A DNA stretch of 27,617 bases from Sphingobacteriales bacterium (GTDB lineage Bacteria; Bacteroidota; Bacteroidia; Chitinophagales; UBA2359). The stretch spans positions 1 to 27,617 of the forward strand of contig JADKCK010000062.1 in the NCBI GenBank assembly GCA_016718845.1. Reading direction: 5' to 3'. How positions within the stretch are numbered: the first letter of the stretch is position 1; every line of letters starts with the position of its first letter. Position numbers and translations under genes: made by a program. Positions 6,779-14,463 of this stretch are shown piece by piece. Below the pieces are notes generated by a model. It worked only from the letters and a program-made list of their open reading frames with translations, ran no database searches and had not been told where the DNA came from.

Positions 6779-8034
6779 ACTACAAACTAATATTGGATAT
6801 TGCAAAATCGCTGTTGTTAGCCCGCTGGAAACAAACACTTGTTGCCGCCATTGGTGTAACATTTAGCATTGCCATGTTTATTGCCTTGTTAGGTTTTATG
6901 ACGGGCTTGAACGACTTGCTCGATGGTTTAATATTAAACCGCACCGCACATGTGCGTTTGTTTAACGAAATAAAACCCAATCCTAATCAGCCCATCAACG
7001 CATCAGATGCCTATAAAACACACCACAATTTTATCGAATCGGTAAAAGCAGTTGGCGGTAGATTAGAAATTTATAACAACGCCGCCATCATAAAAACGCT
7101 TAACGCCGACCCACGCGTGTTGGGGCTTGCCCCCAAAATAACCGCACAAGTGTTGTATAACAGCGGGGCTACCGATATTACAGGTATAGTAAGTGGTATA
7201 GATGTAGATGCCGAAACAAAATTATTTTTTTTTAACGACTATATTGTATCGGGCAAAGTAAACGACCTTAAAAATATAGCCAACAGCATTGTATTGGGTA
7301 AAGGCGTTGCCGAAAAATTGCTGGCAAACATTGGCGATATAGTGCAAGTAACCACCTCAAAAGGTGATATAATGCCGCTGCGGGTAGTGGGCTTTTTTCA
7401 GTCGGGTGTTTTAGATATAGACAAAGTACAAAGTTATGCATCTATCAGCACCACCCAAAAATTATTAGGTAAGGGCAATGGCTACATAACAGATATTAAT
7501 GTAAAACTAAAAGATTTGACCTTAGCCCCAGCAATAGCAAAAGAATACGCCCAATTGTTTAGGGTTGATACCGAAGATATCCAAACAGCCAACGCACAGT
7601 ACGAAACAGGCAGCTCGGTCCGAACCACCATTTCGTATACCGTAGGCATTACCTTGTTAATAGTGGCAGGTTTTGGCATCTACAATATTTTAAACATGAT
7701 GATTTACGAAAAAATGGACTCTATCGCCATCTTAAAAGCAACAGGTTTTTCGGGCAAAGATGTTAGACGTATATTTATTGCCATTTCGTTAAGTATTGGC
7801 GTTTTTGGCGCTTTTTTAGGCTTAATTTCGGGCTTTTTGCTATCGGCTATCATCGACCAAATACCGTTTAACAACCCCGGATTGCCCGCCGTAAAAACCT
7901 ACCCCATTAACTATAGCCTAAGTTTTTACATCATCGGCACCATTTTTTCTATTATCACCACTTATTTGGCAGGTTTTTTTCCGGCTCAAAAAGCCAGTAA
8001 AATAGACCCTGTCATCATCATCAGAGGTAAATAA
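6775..8034 (+). CDS. ABC transporter permease, FtsX/MacB type
   Basis: A 419-residue inner-membrane permease. One helix lies near the N-terminus (QTLVAAIGVTFSIAMFIALL), then comes a periplasmic MacB-PCD-like domain of about 240 residues (with SGIDVDAETKLFFFNDYIVS and VVGFFQSGVLDIDKVQSYAS), then three C-terminal helices. The cytoplasmic coupling segment YEKMDSIAILKATGFSGKDV is the FtsX-superfamily hallmark. This class does not import solutes; it uses ATP to drive periplasmic substrates or lipoproteins outward. It overlaps the adaptor stop by 4 nt and is followed after 1 nt by its ATPase, so the three are translated together. Confidence 0.92.
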   Translation: MNYKLILDIAKSLLLARWKQTLVAAIGVTFSIAMFIALLGFMTGLNDLLDGLILNRTAHVRLFNEIKPNPNQPINASDAYKTHHNFIESVKAVGGRLEIYNNAAIIKTLNADPRVLGLAPKITAQVLYNSGATDITGIVSGIDVDAETKLFFFNDYIVSGKVNDLKNIANSIVLGKGVAEKLLANIGDIVQVTTSKGDIMPLRVVGFFQSGVLDIDKVQSYASISTTQKLLGKGNGYITDINVKLKDLTLAPAIAKEYAQLFRVDTEDIQTANAQYETGSSVRTTISYTVGITLLIVAGFGIYNILNMMIYEKMDSIAILKATGFSGKDVRRIFIAISLSIGVFGAFLGLISGFLLSAIIDQIPFNNPGLPAVKTYPINYSLSFYIIGTIFSIITTYLAGFFPAQKASKIDPVIIIRGK

Positions 8035-8035
8035 C

Positions 8036-8719
8036 ATGAGCCAAATAGTATTGCAAGCTAAAAATATCAACAAAAGTTTTCACGACCCCATTACTGTAAA
8101 GGTGCTAAACAACATCAATTTTTCGATTAATAAAGGCGAATTTGTGTCTATAATTGGCAAATCGGGCTGCGGAAAATCTACCCTATTGTACATCTTATCT
8201 ACCATGGACACCGACTACGAGGGCGAACTGTTGATTGATAAACAAGAGATGAAAAACAAAAAAGAAGCACAATTGGCAAAAATAAGAAACGAAAAAATTG
8301 GCTTTGTTTTTCAGTTTCATTACCTGCTAAACGAGTTTACAGTGCTAAAAAACGTAATGCTGCCCGGCTTAAAACTAGCAAAATACAATGCCAAAGAGGT
8401 AGAACACAGAGCAATGGAAAAACTAAAAATATTAGGCATAGAAAACGAAGCACTAAAAAAAGCCAATCAACTGTCGGGCGGGCAAAAACAAAGGGTGGCT
8501 ATTGCACGCGCACTTATCAACGACCCCTTAATTATTATGGGCGATGAACCTACTGGTAATTTGGACAAAAAAAACAGCGAAAATGTGTTCGATATCTTTA
8601 AACAATTAACCCAAGAGTTTAACCAAACTTTATTGATTGTTACCCACGACCAAAGCTTTGCCCGCAATACCAACCGAATTATAGAAATGGAAGACGGACG
8701 AATTATCAACGATAAATAA
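8036..8719 (+). CDS. ABC transporter ATP-binding protein (LolD/MacB type)
   Basis: A 227-residue ATPase with all key motifs: Walker A GKSGCGKST (41-49), Q-loop glutamine 93 in VFQFHYLL, signature LSGGQ (146-150), Walker B LIIMGDEP (165-172), and the switch histidine in VTHD (His204). The length and the YILSTMDTDYEGELLIDKQ segment fit the MacB/LolD subgroup that works with FtsX-type permeases. Last gene of the exporter operon, one nucleotide after the permease stop. No clear terminator follows. Confidence 0.93.
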   Translation: MSQIVLQAKNINKSFHDPITVKVLNNINFSINKGEFVSIIGKSGCGKSTLLYILSTMDTDYEGELLIDKQEMKNKKEAQLAKIRNEKIGFVFQFHYLLNEFTVLKNVMLPGLKLAKYNAKEVEHRAMEKLKILGIENEALKKANQLSGGQKQRVAIARALINDPLIIMGDEPTGNLDKKNSENVFDIFKQLTQEFNQTLLIVTHDQSFARNTNRIIEMEDGRIINDK

Positions 8720-8891
8720 GGGATTCATGTTACATGGGGATGTTACATAATTAAGTGGCAAGGGGCTTTGGGGGTAATTTGTTATAAAAGTTGTCTTACT
8801 TACATTCGGTTCGTTAAAGTTTGTTACTTTTTTTACCCAGATATGTAACCAAAAAAGTCGGACGGCATTATAGTAATTGACTAAAATGGCT

Positions 8892-8975
8892 AACATTCCG
8901 CTAAAAGATATAAACTTGCACGCCAAACGCAATTGATAAACAGTCTTTTTTCTCAGTTTGGTTTAGCGGAATGTT
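8892..8975. repeat. Perfect 14-bp inverted repeat around a 56-nt loop
   Basis: AACATTCCGCTAAA (8892-8905) and TTTAGCGGAATGTT (8962-8975) are perfect inverse copies. The bases after the left arm (AGATATAAACTTG) are themselves roughly inverted after the right arm (CAAACAGTATATCTTT), giving the order A-B-A'-B'. It could be a small mobile element, a structured RNA or an attenuator. Confidence 0.55.
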
Positions 8976-9090
8976 CAAACAGTATATCTTTCTTAACTAC
9001 ATTTATGCCCATTTCTTAACGAAAATTCCTTTAATGGGTGGCTAGTAAGAAACTAACTGTAAAACTGGGTATAAAAATGCAAAATACTCA

Positions 9091-9118
9091 ATTATTGAAA
9101 CGAACTACGTAACATCAG
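9091..9118 (+). repeat. Dispersed intergenic repeat A, copy 2
   Basis: Same-orientation match to 844-871 (CAATTATTGAAACG ... CGTAACATCAG), differing only at a few central bases. It lies 23 nt before a copy of repeat B. Confidence 0.55.
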
Positions 9119-9141
9119 GTACTAAATAAAAAATCCATCCT

Positions 9142-9183
9142 ATCCGTGTCTAATCCGTAAAATCTGTGTCCTAAAATAGCGTA
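9142..9183 (+). repeat. Dispersed intergenic repeat B, copy 2
   Basis: Inverse of 2829-2880 without its 10-bp insertion. It carries the phrase GTGTCTAATCCGTAAAATC and then TGTGTCC, just upstream of the osmC-like gene. Confidence 0.6.
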
Positions 9184-9231
9184 ATTTATAATACAAACCA
9201 ACAACTAATAACCAACAATTTTTTATTTACC

Positions 9232-9660
9232 ATGCACAACTACCAAGTAGACCTTACTTTTACCCAAGACCGCAAAGGCACACTTAGCTCGCCTGTTTTA
9301 ACCCAATCTGTTGAGGTAGCCACCCCACCCGAGTTTCCGAAAGGCATGCCCGGTATATGGTCGCCCGAACACCTATTTGTGGCAGCCATTAGCAGTTGCC
9401 TAATGACCACCTTTTTGGCAGTATCCGAAAACTCAAAGCTACCTTTTGTTAGTTTTAACTGCGAGGCTATTGGCAAATTAGACAAAGTAGACGGCAAATT
9501 TATGATGACCGAAGTAACCCTAAAACCAACTTTGGTGATAGAACAAGCCGAACAATACGACCGAGCCAAACGAATACTAGAAATGAGCGAAAAAGCCTGC
9601 CTTATTTCTAACTCCGTAAAATCAATCATCATTTTTGAGCCAACCATAAAAACCCAATAA
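9232..9660 (+). CDS. OsmC/Ohr-family peroxidase-like protein
   Basis: A 142-residue OsmC-superfamily protein. These cytosolic dimers reduce organic hydroperoxides with two cysteines. Both are here: Cys56 in AAISSCLMTTFLA on the central helix and Cys123 in SEKACLISNSVK. The segment PPEFPKGMPGIWSPEHLFVA is the usual helix lead-in. The sequence is closer to the general OsmC group than to a named Ohr enzyme, so the substrate is open. The DinB-family gene starts 3 nt after its stop, and a metal transporter follows. Together they suggest a small stress unit. Confidence 0.88.
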   Translation: MHNYQVDLTFTQDRKGTLSSPVLTQSVEVATPPEFPKGMPGIWSPEHLFVAAISSCLMTTFLAVSENSKLPFVSFNCEAIGKLDKVDGKFMMTEVTLKPTLVIEQAEQYDRAKRILEMSEKACLISNSVKSIIIFEPTIKTQ

Positions 9661-9663
9661 ACC

Positions 9664-10116
9664 ATGCCCACCACCCTATTTTTTAACCAATTGTGGCACG
9701 AAGCACGAACCCGTTTCTCGAACCAATTAGCCACCATAAACCCCGCCGATTTAACCAAAAAATTAGGCGATAGCCCCAACAGCGCAGGCTTTATTATCAG
9801 GCACATTGCCGATGTAGAATTGCTATTTGCCAAAAACGTTTTTGGGCAAGATGAGGTAAAAGTAACTGCCAAAACAGTTATCGCCAAACACGATACCGGC
9901 GAATGGACTAATTACCAAGACCTATTAGCCTATCAGCAATACGCCTTTGATGCCCTCCAAAAAGCCATTGCCGCACAAACCGACGCCGATTGGCAAACCC
10001 AAATAAGCACCAAAGAGTTTGGCACCAAAACCAAAGCCGAGGCACTAGGGCGCATCGTGTCGCATACAGCTTATCATGCAGGGCAATTGGCAATAATAGT
10101 AAAGTATGGCAAATAA
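9664..10116 (+). CDS. DinB-family protein (putative metal-dependent)
   Basis: A 150-residue four-helix protein of the DinB/YfiT superfamily. The three metal-binding histidines of the family are present: His47 in GFIIRHIADVE, and His134 and His138 in SHTAYHAGQLA. In characterised relatives this site binds a divalent metal and the enzyme transfers bacillithiol, mycothiol or similar thiols, or opens maleyl rings; which one applies here is unknown. Despite the name there is no link to DNA polymerase IV. It is 3 nt after the OsmC gene and 35 nt before the transporter gene, so almost surely co-transcribed. Confidence 0.87.
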   Translation: MPTTLFFNQLWHEARTRFSNQLATINPADLTKKLGDSPNSAGFIIRHIADVELLFAKNVFGQDEVKVTAKTVIAKHDTGEWTNYQDLLAYQQYAFDALQKAIAAQTDADWQTQISTKEFGTKTKAEALGRIVSHTAYHAGQLAIIVKYGK

Positions 10117-10151
10117 TTACTTAAAACGCCTCTTTAATTTCAAAACAAAAA

Positions 10152-11240
10152 ATGAATAATAAAAACATACAAACCGAGGTTGATGCCAGTTTTTTATACC
10201 AAATACTTGCCGATAACGAACAAAACGAAACCATAGCCAACGTTTTTAGACAAATGAGCGCCATAGAAAAAAGCCATGCCGAAGCATTTGCCAAAAAACA
10301 CCAACTTACCACCTTGCCAAACCCCTCTGCCCGAGCAAAAACACTACACACCATAGGCAAAATATTTGGCTACGATTACGTTTTGGGCGTGTTGATGGAT
10401 ACCGAAAAAAGTATATCCAATGCCGTCATTTCTGCCAAAAAACAAAACGACCTACCCATAACAGGCTCCGAAACAAACCATGTTAAAATACTTCAATCGC
10501 TCCTCGAACAACAAAAAAATGTTACCGGCAGCAACCTAACCAAGTTCGAGAGCCGACATAAATCGGTAGGCGGCAACGCCCTAAGAGCAGCCGTTTTGGG
10601 CGGAAACGATGGTTTGGTATCTAATTTTAGCTTAGTAATGGGCATTGCAGGCGCCACCGAAGGGCAAAGCGGCGTTTTGTTGGCAGGGCTTGCAGGCTTG
10701 TTGGCAGGCGCCTTGTCTATGGCTTTAGGCGAATGGATTTCGGTGAAAAGTTCGCAAGAACTATACGAAAACCAAATGCAATTAGAAATGGAAGAACTAG
10801 AAACCAACCCCGAAGGAGAACAAAAAGAACTAGCACTTATCTACATGGCAAAAGGCATACCCGAAGACCAAGCCCACCAAATGGCAGCCGAAATAATGAA
10901 AGATACCACCCAAGCCCATGCCATATTAGTAAAAGAAGAATTAGGCATAAACCCCGAAGAACTCGAAGGCTCGGCTTTCGAAGCCGCTGCCTACTCGTTT
11001 GTTTTATTTGCTATCGGAGCCATTATCCCCGTCTTCCCATTTTTCTTTACCATTGGCACAACCGCTATTTTGTTAAGCGTATTAGCAAGTGCCATAGGCT
11101 TGTTTATAATCGGCTCGGCAATTACCCTTTTTACCGGCAAAAGCATTTGGTACTCGGGTTTCCGTCAAGTGTTTTTTGGCTTGGCAGCCGCCGCCATCAC
11201 CTTTGGCATAGGGCGCTTAATTGGCGTATCGGTGGGCTAA
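10152..11240 (+). CDS. Ferritin-like/VIT1 fusion metal transporter (MbfA-like)
   Basis: A 362-residue two-part protein. Residues 1-140 form a rubrerythrin/ferritin-like helical bundle with metal-ligand motifs E39-x-x-H42 and E108-x-x-H111 plus nearby acids (E85, E120). Residues 141-362 are a VIT1/CCC1 transporter: the signature GGNDGLVSNFSLVMG (151-165), paired glycine-rich helices (GVLLAGLAGLLAGALSMALG), the acidic cytoplasmic metal-binding segment around residues 200-270, and three more helices. The same architecture occurs in MbfA of alpha-proteobacteria, which exports iron and protects against peroxide; manganese is also possible. Last gene of the osmC-dinB unit, which fits a role in iron and oxidant stress. 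A short CCGC/GCGG hairpin (11311-11323) lies after it. Confidence 0.88.
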   Translation: MNNKNIQTEVDASFLYQILADNEQNETIANVFRQMSAIEKSHAEAFAKKHQLTTLPNPSARAKTLHTIGKIFGYDYVLGVLMDTEKSISNAVISAKKQNDLPITGSETNHVKILQSLLEQQKNVTGSNLTKFESRHKSVGGNALRAAVLGGNDGLVSNFSLVMGIAGATEGQSGVLLAGLAGLLAGALSMALGEWISVKSSQELYENQMQLEMEELETNPEGEQKELALIYMAKGIPEDQAHQMAAEIMKDTTQAHAILVKEELGINPEELEGSAFEAAAYSFVLFAIGAIIPVFPFFFTIGTTAILLSVLASAIGLFIIGSAITLFTGKSIWYSGFRQVFFGLAAAAITFGIGRLIGVSVG

Positions 11241-11341
11241 TTTAATACCACACCAATTGCCTATCCACTAAACCATTGCCTCCCCCAATCATCTAAAGCT
11301 TGCGCCCGCCCCGCTTGACGCGGTAAATTTATTGGTCTTTT

Positions 11342-12562
11342 TTGGGGGTGATGTTTAGCTTACCCAAAGTTGTACAGCCTCTGGCACCCCCAGAAAAAAA
11401 GCAAGCACAACATCCCCACATCCCCACATCCCCACATCCCCACATCACAACACCACAACATCACAACATCCACAACATCACAACATCGCCACATCAAAAC
11501 ATCGCCACATCAAAACATCGCCACATCAAAACATCCCCACTTCACAACATCGCCACATCAAAACATCCCCACTTCACAACATCGCCACATCACAACATCG
11601 CCACATCACAACATCGCCACATCACAACATCGCCACATCTCCTAAAAACACTTATTTTGCAACATTTCGCCGATTTCCTAAAATATTTACAACACGAAAA
11701 ACGTTACTCCGAACACACCCTTCGGGCATACGAAAGCGATTTAGCGCAATTTAACGAGTTTTTAACCCAAAACTACCCCGACCAACAAGCCGACCAAACA
11801 CAAATAAAACTACGCCATCTGCGGGTTTGGGTAGCCGATTTATCTAATCAACAACTAAACACTACCTCCATACGCCGCAAAATAGCCGCCTTAAAATCGT
11901 ACTATAAATTTTTACTCAAAAAACAATTAACCACCACCAACCCAACAACCGCCCTATATCTGCCCCAAACCGCCAAGCATTTGCCCACCTTTGTCGAAGA
12001 ACCTAAAATGGATTTACTACTCGATAAAGTAGACTTTGGCGACGATTTTACAGGTATAAGAAATAAACTAATAGTAGAGCTGTTGTATGGATTAGGCTTA
12101 CGCTCGGGCGAGTTGCTTAAAATAGAACACCAACACCTACAAAACGACAAAATAAAAATAACTGGCAAAGGCTCAAAAGAACGAATATTACCCATCTTAC
12201 CCTATCTTCAAAAATTAATAGACCAATACATCGACATCCGCAATGCCACCTTTGCCGTACTTACACACAACCATTTGCTAGTTACCGACAAGGGCGACCC
12301 CATGTATGCCCGTATGTTACACCGCATTGTTACCCAACATTTGGCAATTGTTACCACCCAAAAAAAACGCAGCCCACACGTATTAAGGCACACCTTTGCC
12401 ACCCATTTGCTCGATAAAGGAGCCGATTTAAACGCCATAAAATCGCTATTAGGGCATAGCAACCTCTCGGCAACCCAAATATACACCCACAACAGCGTCG
12501 AGCGCCTAAAAAACGTGTATAACCAAGCCCACCCCAAAGGCGACGAAGAAGTAGATAAGTAA
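11342..12562 (+). CDS. XerC/XerD-type tyrosine recombinase
   Basis: Site-specific recombinase of the Xer group, which resolves chromosome dimers at dif. From the ATG at 11342 it has 406 residues, about 100 more than usual; the first 100 are His/Thr/Ser/Pro-rich sequence encoded by an 8-bp repeat tract. The family core starts at LQHFADFLKYLQHEKRYSEH, so a TTG at 11657 (301 residues) is a good alternative start and gives the normal length. Catalytic residues in 406-numbering: R254 in GLRSGE, lysine in GKGSKER (276-279), H346 and R349 in HVLRH, H372 in LLGH, and nucleophile Y381 in IYTH. The catalytic set is complete and no truncation is seen. It may be the housekeeping Xer protein; nearby phage or transposon genes are absent. 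Confidence 0.85.
   Translation: MGVMFSLPKVVQPLAPPEKKQAQHPHIPTSPHPHITTPQHHNIHNITTSPHQNIATSKHRHIKTSPLHNIATSKHPHFTTSPHHNIATSQHRHITTSPHLLKTLILQHFADFLKYLQHEKRYSEHTLRAYESDLAQFNEFLTQNYPDQQADQTQIKLRHLRVWVADLSNQQLNTTSIRRKIAALKSYYKFLLKKQLTTTNPTTALYLPQTAKHLPTFVEEPKMDLLLDKVDFGDDFTGIRNKLIVELLYGLGLRSGELLKIEHQHLQNDKIKITGKGSKERILPILPYLQKLIDQYIDIRNATFAVLTHNHLLVTDKGDPMYARMLHRIVTQHLAIVTTQKKRSPHVLRHTFATHLLDKGADLNAIKSLLGHSNLSATQIYTHNSVERLKNVYNQAHPKGDEEVDK
11411..11639. repeat. 8-bp-period tandem repeat tract (CATCNNNA)
   Basis: About 28 degenerate 8-bp units. It begins with four copies of CATCCCCA, then alternates as 16-bp pairs such as CATCGCCA+CATCACAA or CATCGCCA+CATCAAAA, with variants CTTCACAA. An 8-bp period reads through all frames without stops, so at least two plus frames stay open. 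The tract lies between the metal transporter gene and the recombinase core. Gain or loss of units would shift the frame between the ATG at 11342 and the recombinase. Confidence 0.9.
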
Positions 12563-12631
12563 CCACTACTCACTACCATCATTACAAAATAAAATTACCA
12601 AACAATATTTTTCGTTTCGCTAAAAAAGCAG

Positions 12632-12639
12632 TACCTTTG
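12632..12639 (+). promoter_or_regulatory. -7 promoter element of the TonB-like gene
   Basis: TACCTTTG matches TAnnTTTG and is followed by GC. It lies about 50 nt before the ATG at 12690 and supports that start over the upstream TTG at 12654, which would sit almost at the transcription start. Confidence 0.65.
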
Positions 12640-12689
12640 CGCAACAACTGGCATTGCTATACCCAAAAACATTAAAAAAACCAGTATTT

Positions 12690-13571
12690 ATGGCAGATAA
12701 CATCCGCGAACACAATACAGAGGGCATTATTGGCTCGGCTGTTTTTCATTTATTGCTACTATTAGTATTCTTTTTCTTTACCATGACCAGCACTTGGCAA
12801 GACGAAGAAGGCGGAGGCATTGCCCTTAACTTTGGCACCGATGCCGAAGGTTTTGGCGATGTACAACCACAAAGCAGCAGCACCAGCGATGTTACCCTCG
12901 ACAACACCCAAGAGCGCGAACTAGAAGCCGCACCCAACCCGTCGCAGCCCAACGACAGCAAAATACTAACCACCGACGATGCCGAAGCGCCCGAAATGAA
13001 CATAAAAGACAACAAAACAAAAAACGATAAAAAAGACGCACCCACCGACATAAAACCCACCGACAAACCCAAAACAGGCACCGACACCAAAAATGCCGCC
13101 GCCGCTACCGCCGATGCCAACAAACCCAAAGTAGACGAAAACTCGCTGTTTAAAGGCAAAAGCAATAACTCGAAAGGACAAGGCACAACGCCCGGCAAAA
13201 ACGGCGATGCAGGCAACCCCATGGGCGGAGCAACACCCGGCAATGGTAACGGAGGCAGTGGTGGTCCTAACGGAGCAAATGGCACAGGTACAGGCGATAA
13301 AGTAGAAATTGACCTAAAAGACCGCTCTGTAAAATTTAAACCCACCGTCGACGATAAATCGCAAGAAGAAGGAAAAGTAATTATAAAAATTTGGGTAGAT
13401 AAACAAGGCAACGTAACCCGCGCCGAGTTTAGCTCGGCAGGCTCAACCAACAACAGCGGCGTACTAAAAAATGCCGCCATTGCAGCCGCCAAAAAAACCA
13501 AATTTAACCCCGACCCAAACGCCCCCGAAGAACAACAAGGCAAAATGGTATTTAAATTTACTTTGCAATAA
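12690..13571 (+). CDS. TonB-family energy transducer-like protein
   Basis: A 293-residue inner-membrane protein with one N-terminal helix (residues 12-31, IIGSAVFHLLLLLVFFFFTM), a long Pro/Lys/Asp/Thr- and then Gly/Asn-rich periplasmic spacer (about 40-205), and a C-terminal TonB-like domain (EEGKVIIKIWVDKQGNVTRA, then AAIAAAKKTKFNP and GKMVFKFTLQ). Such proteins pass energy from ExbB/ExbD to outer-membrane receptors. No exbB or exbD lies next to it, so it may use a shared motor. I chose ATG 12690 because the promoter box is at 12632 and MADNIREHNTEG is a natural cytoplasmic start; a TTG at 12654 would add 12 residues. Confidence 0.82.
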   Translation: MADNIREHNTEGIIGSAVFHLLLLLVFFFFTMTSTWQDEEGGGIALNFGTDAEGFGDVQPQSSSTSDVTLDNTQERELEAAPNPSQPNDSKILTTDDAEAPEMNIKDNKTKNDKKDAPTDIKPTDKPKTGTDTKNAAAATADANKPKVDENSLFKGKSNNSKGQGTTPGKNGDAGNPMGGATPGNGNGGSGGPNGANGTGTGDKVEIDLKDRSVKFKPTVDDKSQEEGKVIIKIWVDKQGNVTRAEFSSAGSTNNSGVLKNAAIAAAKKTKFNPDPNAPEEQQGKMVFKFTLQ

Positions 13572-13585
13572 AAAAACAATATGTA

Positions 13586-13603
13586 TGTAACTATATAGTT
13601 ACA
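13586..13603. promoter_or_regulatory. Perfect 18-bp palindrome upstream of the HipA-like gene
   Basis: TGTAACTATATAGTTACA is identical to its own reverse complement and lies 20 nt before the HipA-like start codon and 14 nt after the TonB-like stop. This is the typical size and position of an operator for a dimeric repressor, as in hip and other toxin-antitoxin operons. No separate repressor gene is adjacent. Confidence 0.65.
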
Positions 13604-13623
13604 AAAAGCAAAAAATAATAAAA

Positions 13624-14463
13624 ATGATTGCAGATTTGCATCAATATAATGTTATCAGTATTCTTCAAGAAATATTAACAGATGGGCACAGTCCCTTAAA
13701 AGTATGGACAGACGATAATCGAGTTTTTATTATAAAATCTGCACAAGGTAAAATGCCCGCCTATTACCTTATCAGTGAATTTTTGTGTGGTTATTTTCTT
13801 CAATTATGGAATATTAAAACGCCCAAAATAGCTGCTGTAAAATTACCCATACAATTGCTCTCCACAACCCCTTACTTATCCGACAGACATAAACCAAGGT
13901 TTTATGAAAATACACTTTGTTTTGGTTCAGAATTAATCCAAAATATTCTCGACCTCAACTTATTATTAGAAACAATTGAAATGAAAAGAATTGCCAACCC
14001 AATTGATTTACTAAAAATAGCTTTGTTTGATATTTGGGTTGAAAACGATGACAGAAAACCAACTAACAATAATATTATTGTACAAGTAGTTGATAAAAAA
14101 TATTACTTTAATGCCATCGACCACGCTTATGTATTTAATTCTTTAAATTACGAAAATTTAAATCCAAGTTATGGTGTTACAAACACCTATAACGAATCTA
14201 TAATGAATACAAAATTAGCTAAGACTATTTGCTCGCAAACCTTAGTAAATGATAAATTGATAAAAGAAATGGAATTTCATTTTTTTTCATCTGTTTATTC
14301 GTGCTTTAAAAATTTCGATGCAATATCATCAAATATTCCTACTGTATTGGGATACAAATCTAACTTAAAAGAAAAAATACGACTATTTTTATTTGATGAA
14401 CACCGAAATAAACTTGTTTTTAAAGAATTTATCAACCGTTTAAACTTTGATTTAGAACCATGA
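13624..14463 (+). CDS. HipA-like protein kinase (HipA_2-type)
   Basis: A 279-residue protein resembling the short HipA-related kinases of the HipA_2 group, which lack the N-subdomain of classical HipA. Visible kinase parts: Lys38 in RVFIIKS (probable ATP lysine), SEFLCGYFLQLW (51-62), the catalytic loop DIWVENDDRKPTNNN (136-150) matching the D-x-N-x-D-R ... N-N pattern, and IDHAYVF (165-171) in place of the metal-binding DFG-like motif. HipA phosphorylates a translation factor; the target here is unknown. It overlaps the next gene by 4 nt (ATGA). The coding is much more AT-rich than its neighbours (17 of 60 G+C at 13981-14040, against 41 of 60 at 15241-15300), suggesting acquisition by transfer. 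No HipB-type partner is present. Confidence 0.72.
   Translation: MIADLHQYNVISILQEILTDGHSPLKVWTDDNRVFIIKSAQGKMPAYYLISEFLCGYFLQLWNIKTPKIAAVKLPIQLLSTTPYLSDRHKPRFYENTLCFGSELIQNILDLNLLLETIEMKRIANPIDLLKIALFDIWVENDDRKPTNNNIIVQVVDKKYYFNAIDHAYVFNSLNYENLNPSYGVTNTYNESIMNTKLAKTICSQTLVNDKLIKEMEFHFFSSVYSCFKNFDAISSNIPTVLGYKSNLKEKIRLFLFDEHRNKLVFKEFINRLNFDLEP

Larger units (their letters stand above)
8720..9231. other. Gene-free stretch rich in repeats and hairpins
   Basis: No credible gene; a 100-codon minus-strand frame here runs into the ATPase gene and looks random. It contains direct repeats TGTTACAT (8728-8735, 8741-8748), a perfect 14-bp inverted repeat (8892-8975), and copies of two dispersed repeats (9091-9118 and 9142-9183). 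I find no clear TAnnTTTG box for osmC. Confidence 0.5.

Noticed and set aside
11411..11639. CRISPR array
   Set aside because: The period is only 8 bp with degenerate units and no unique spacers; it is a simple tandem repeat.
12746..13579. Long minus-strand frame opposite the TonB-like gene
   Set aside because: Shadow of the biased spacer codons; the plus frame has the helix, spacer and TonB domain in order.
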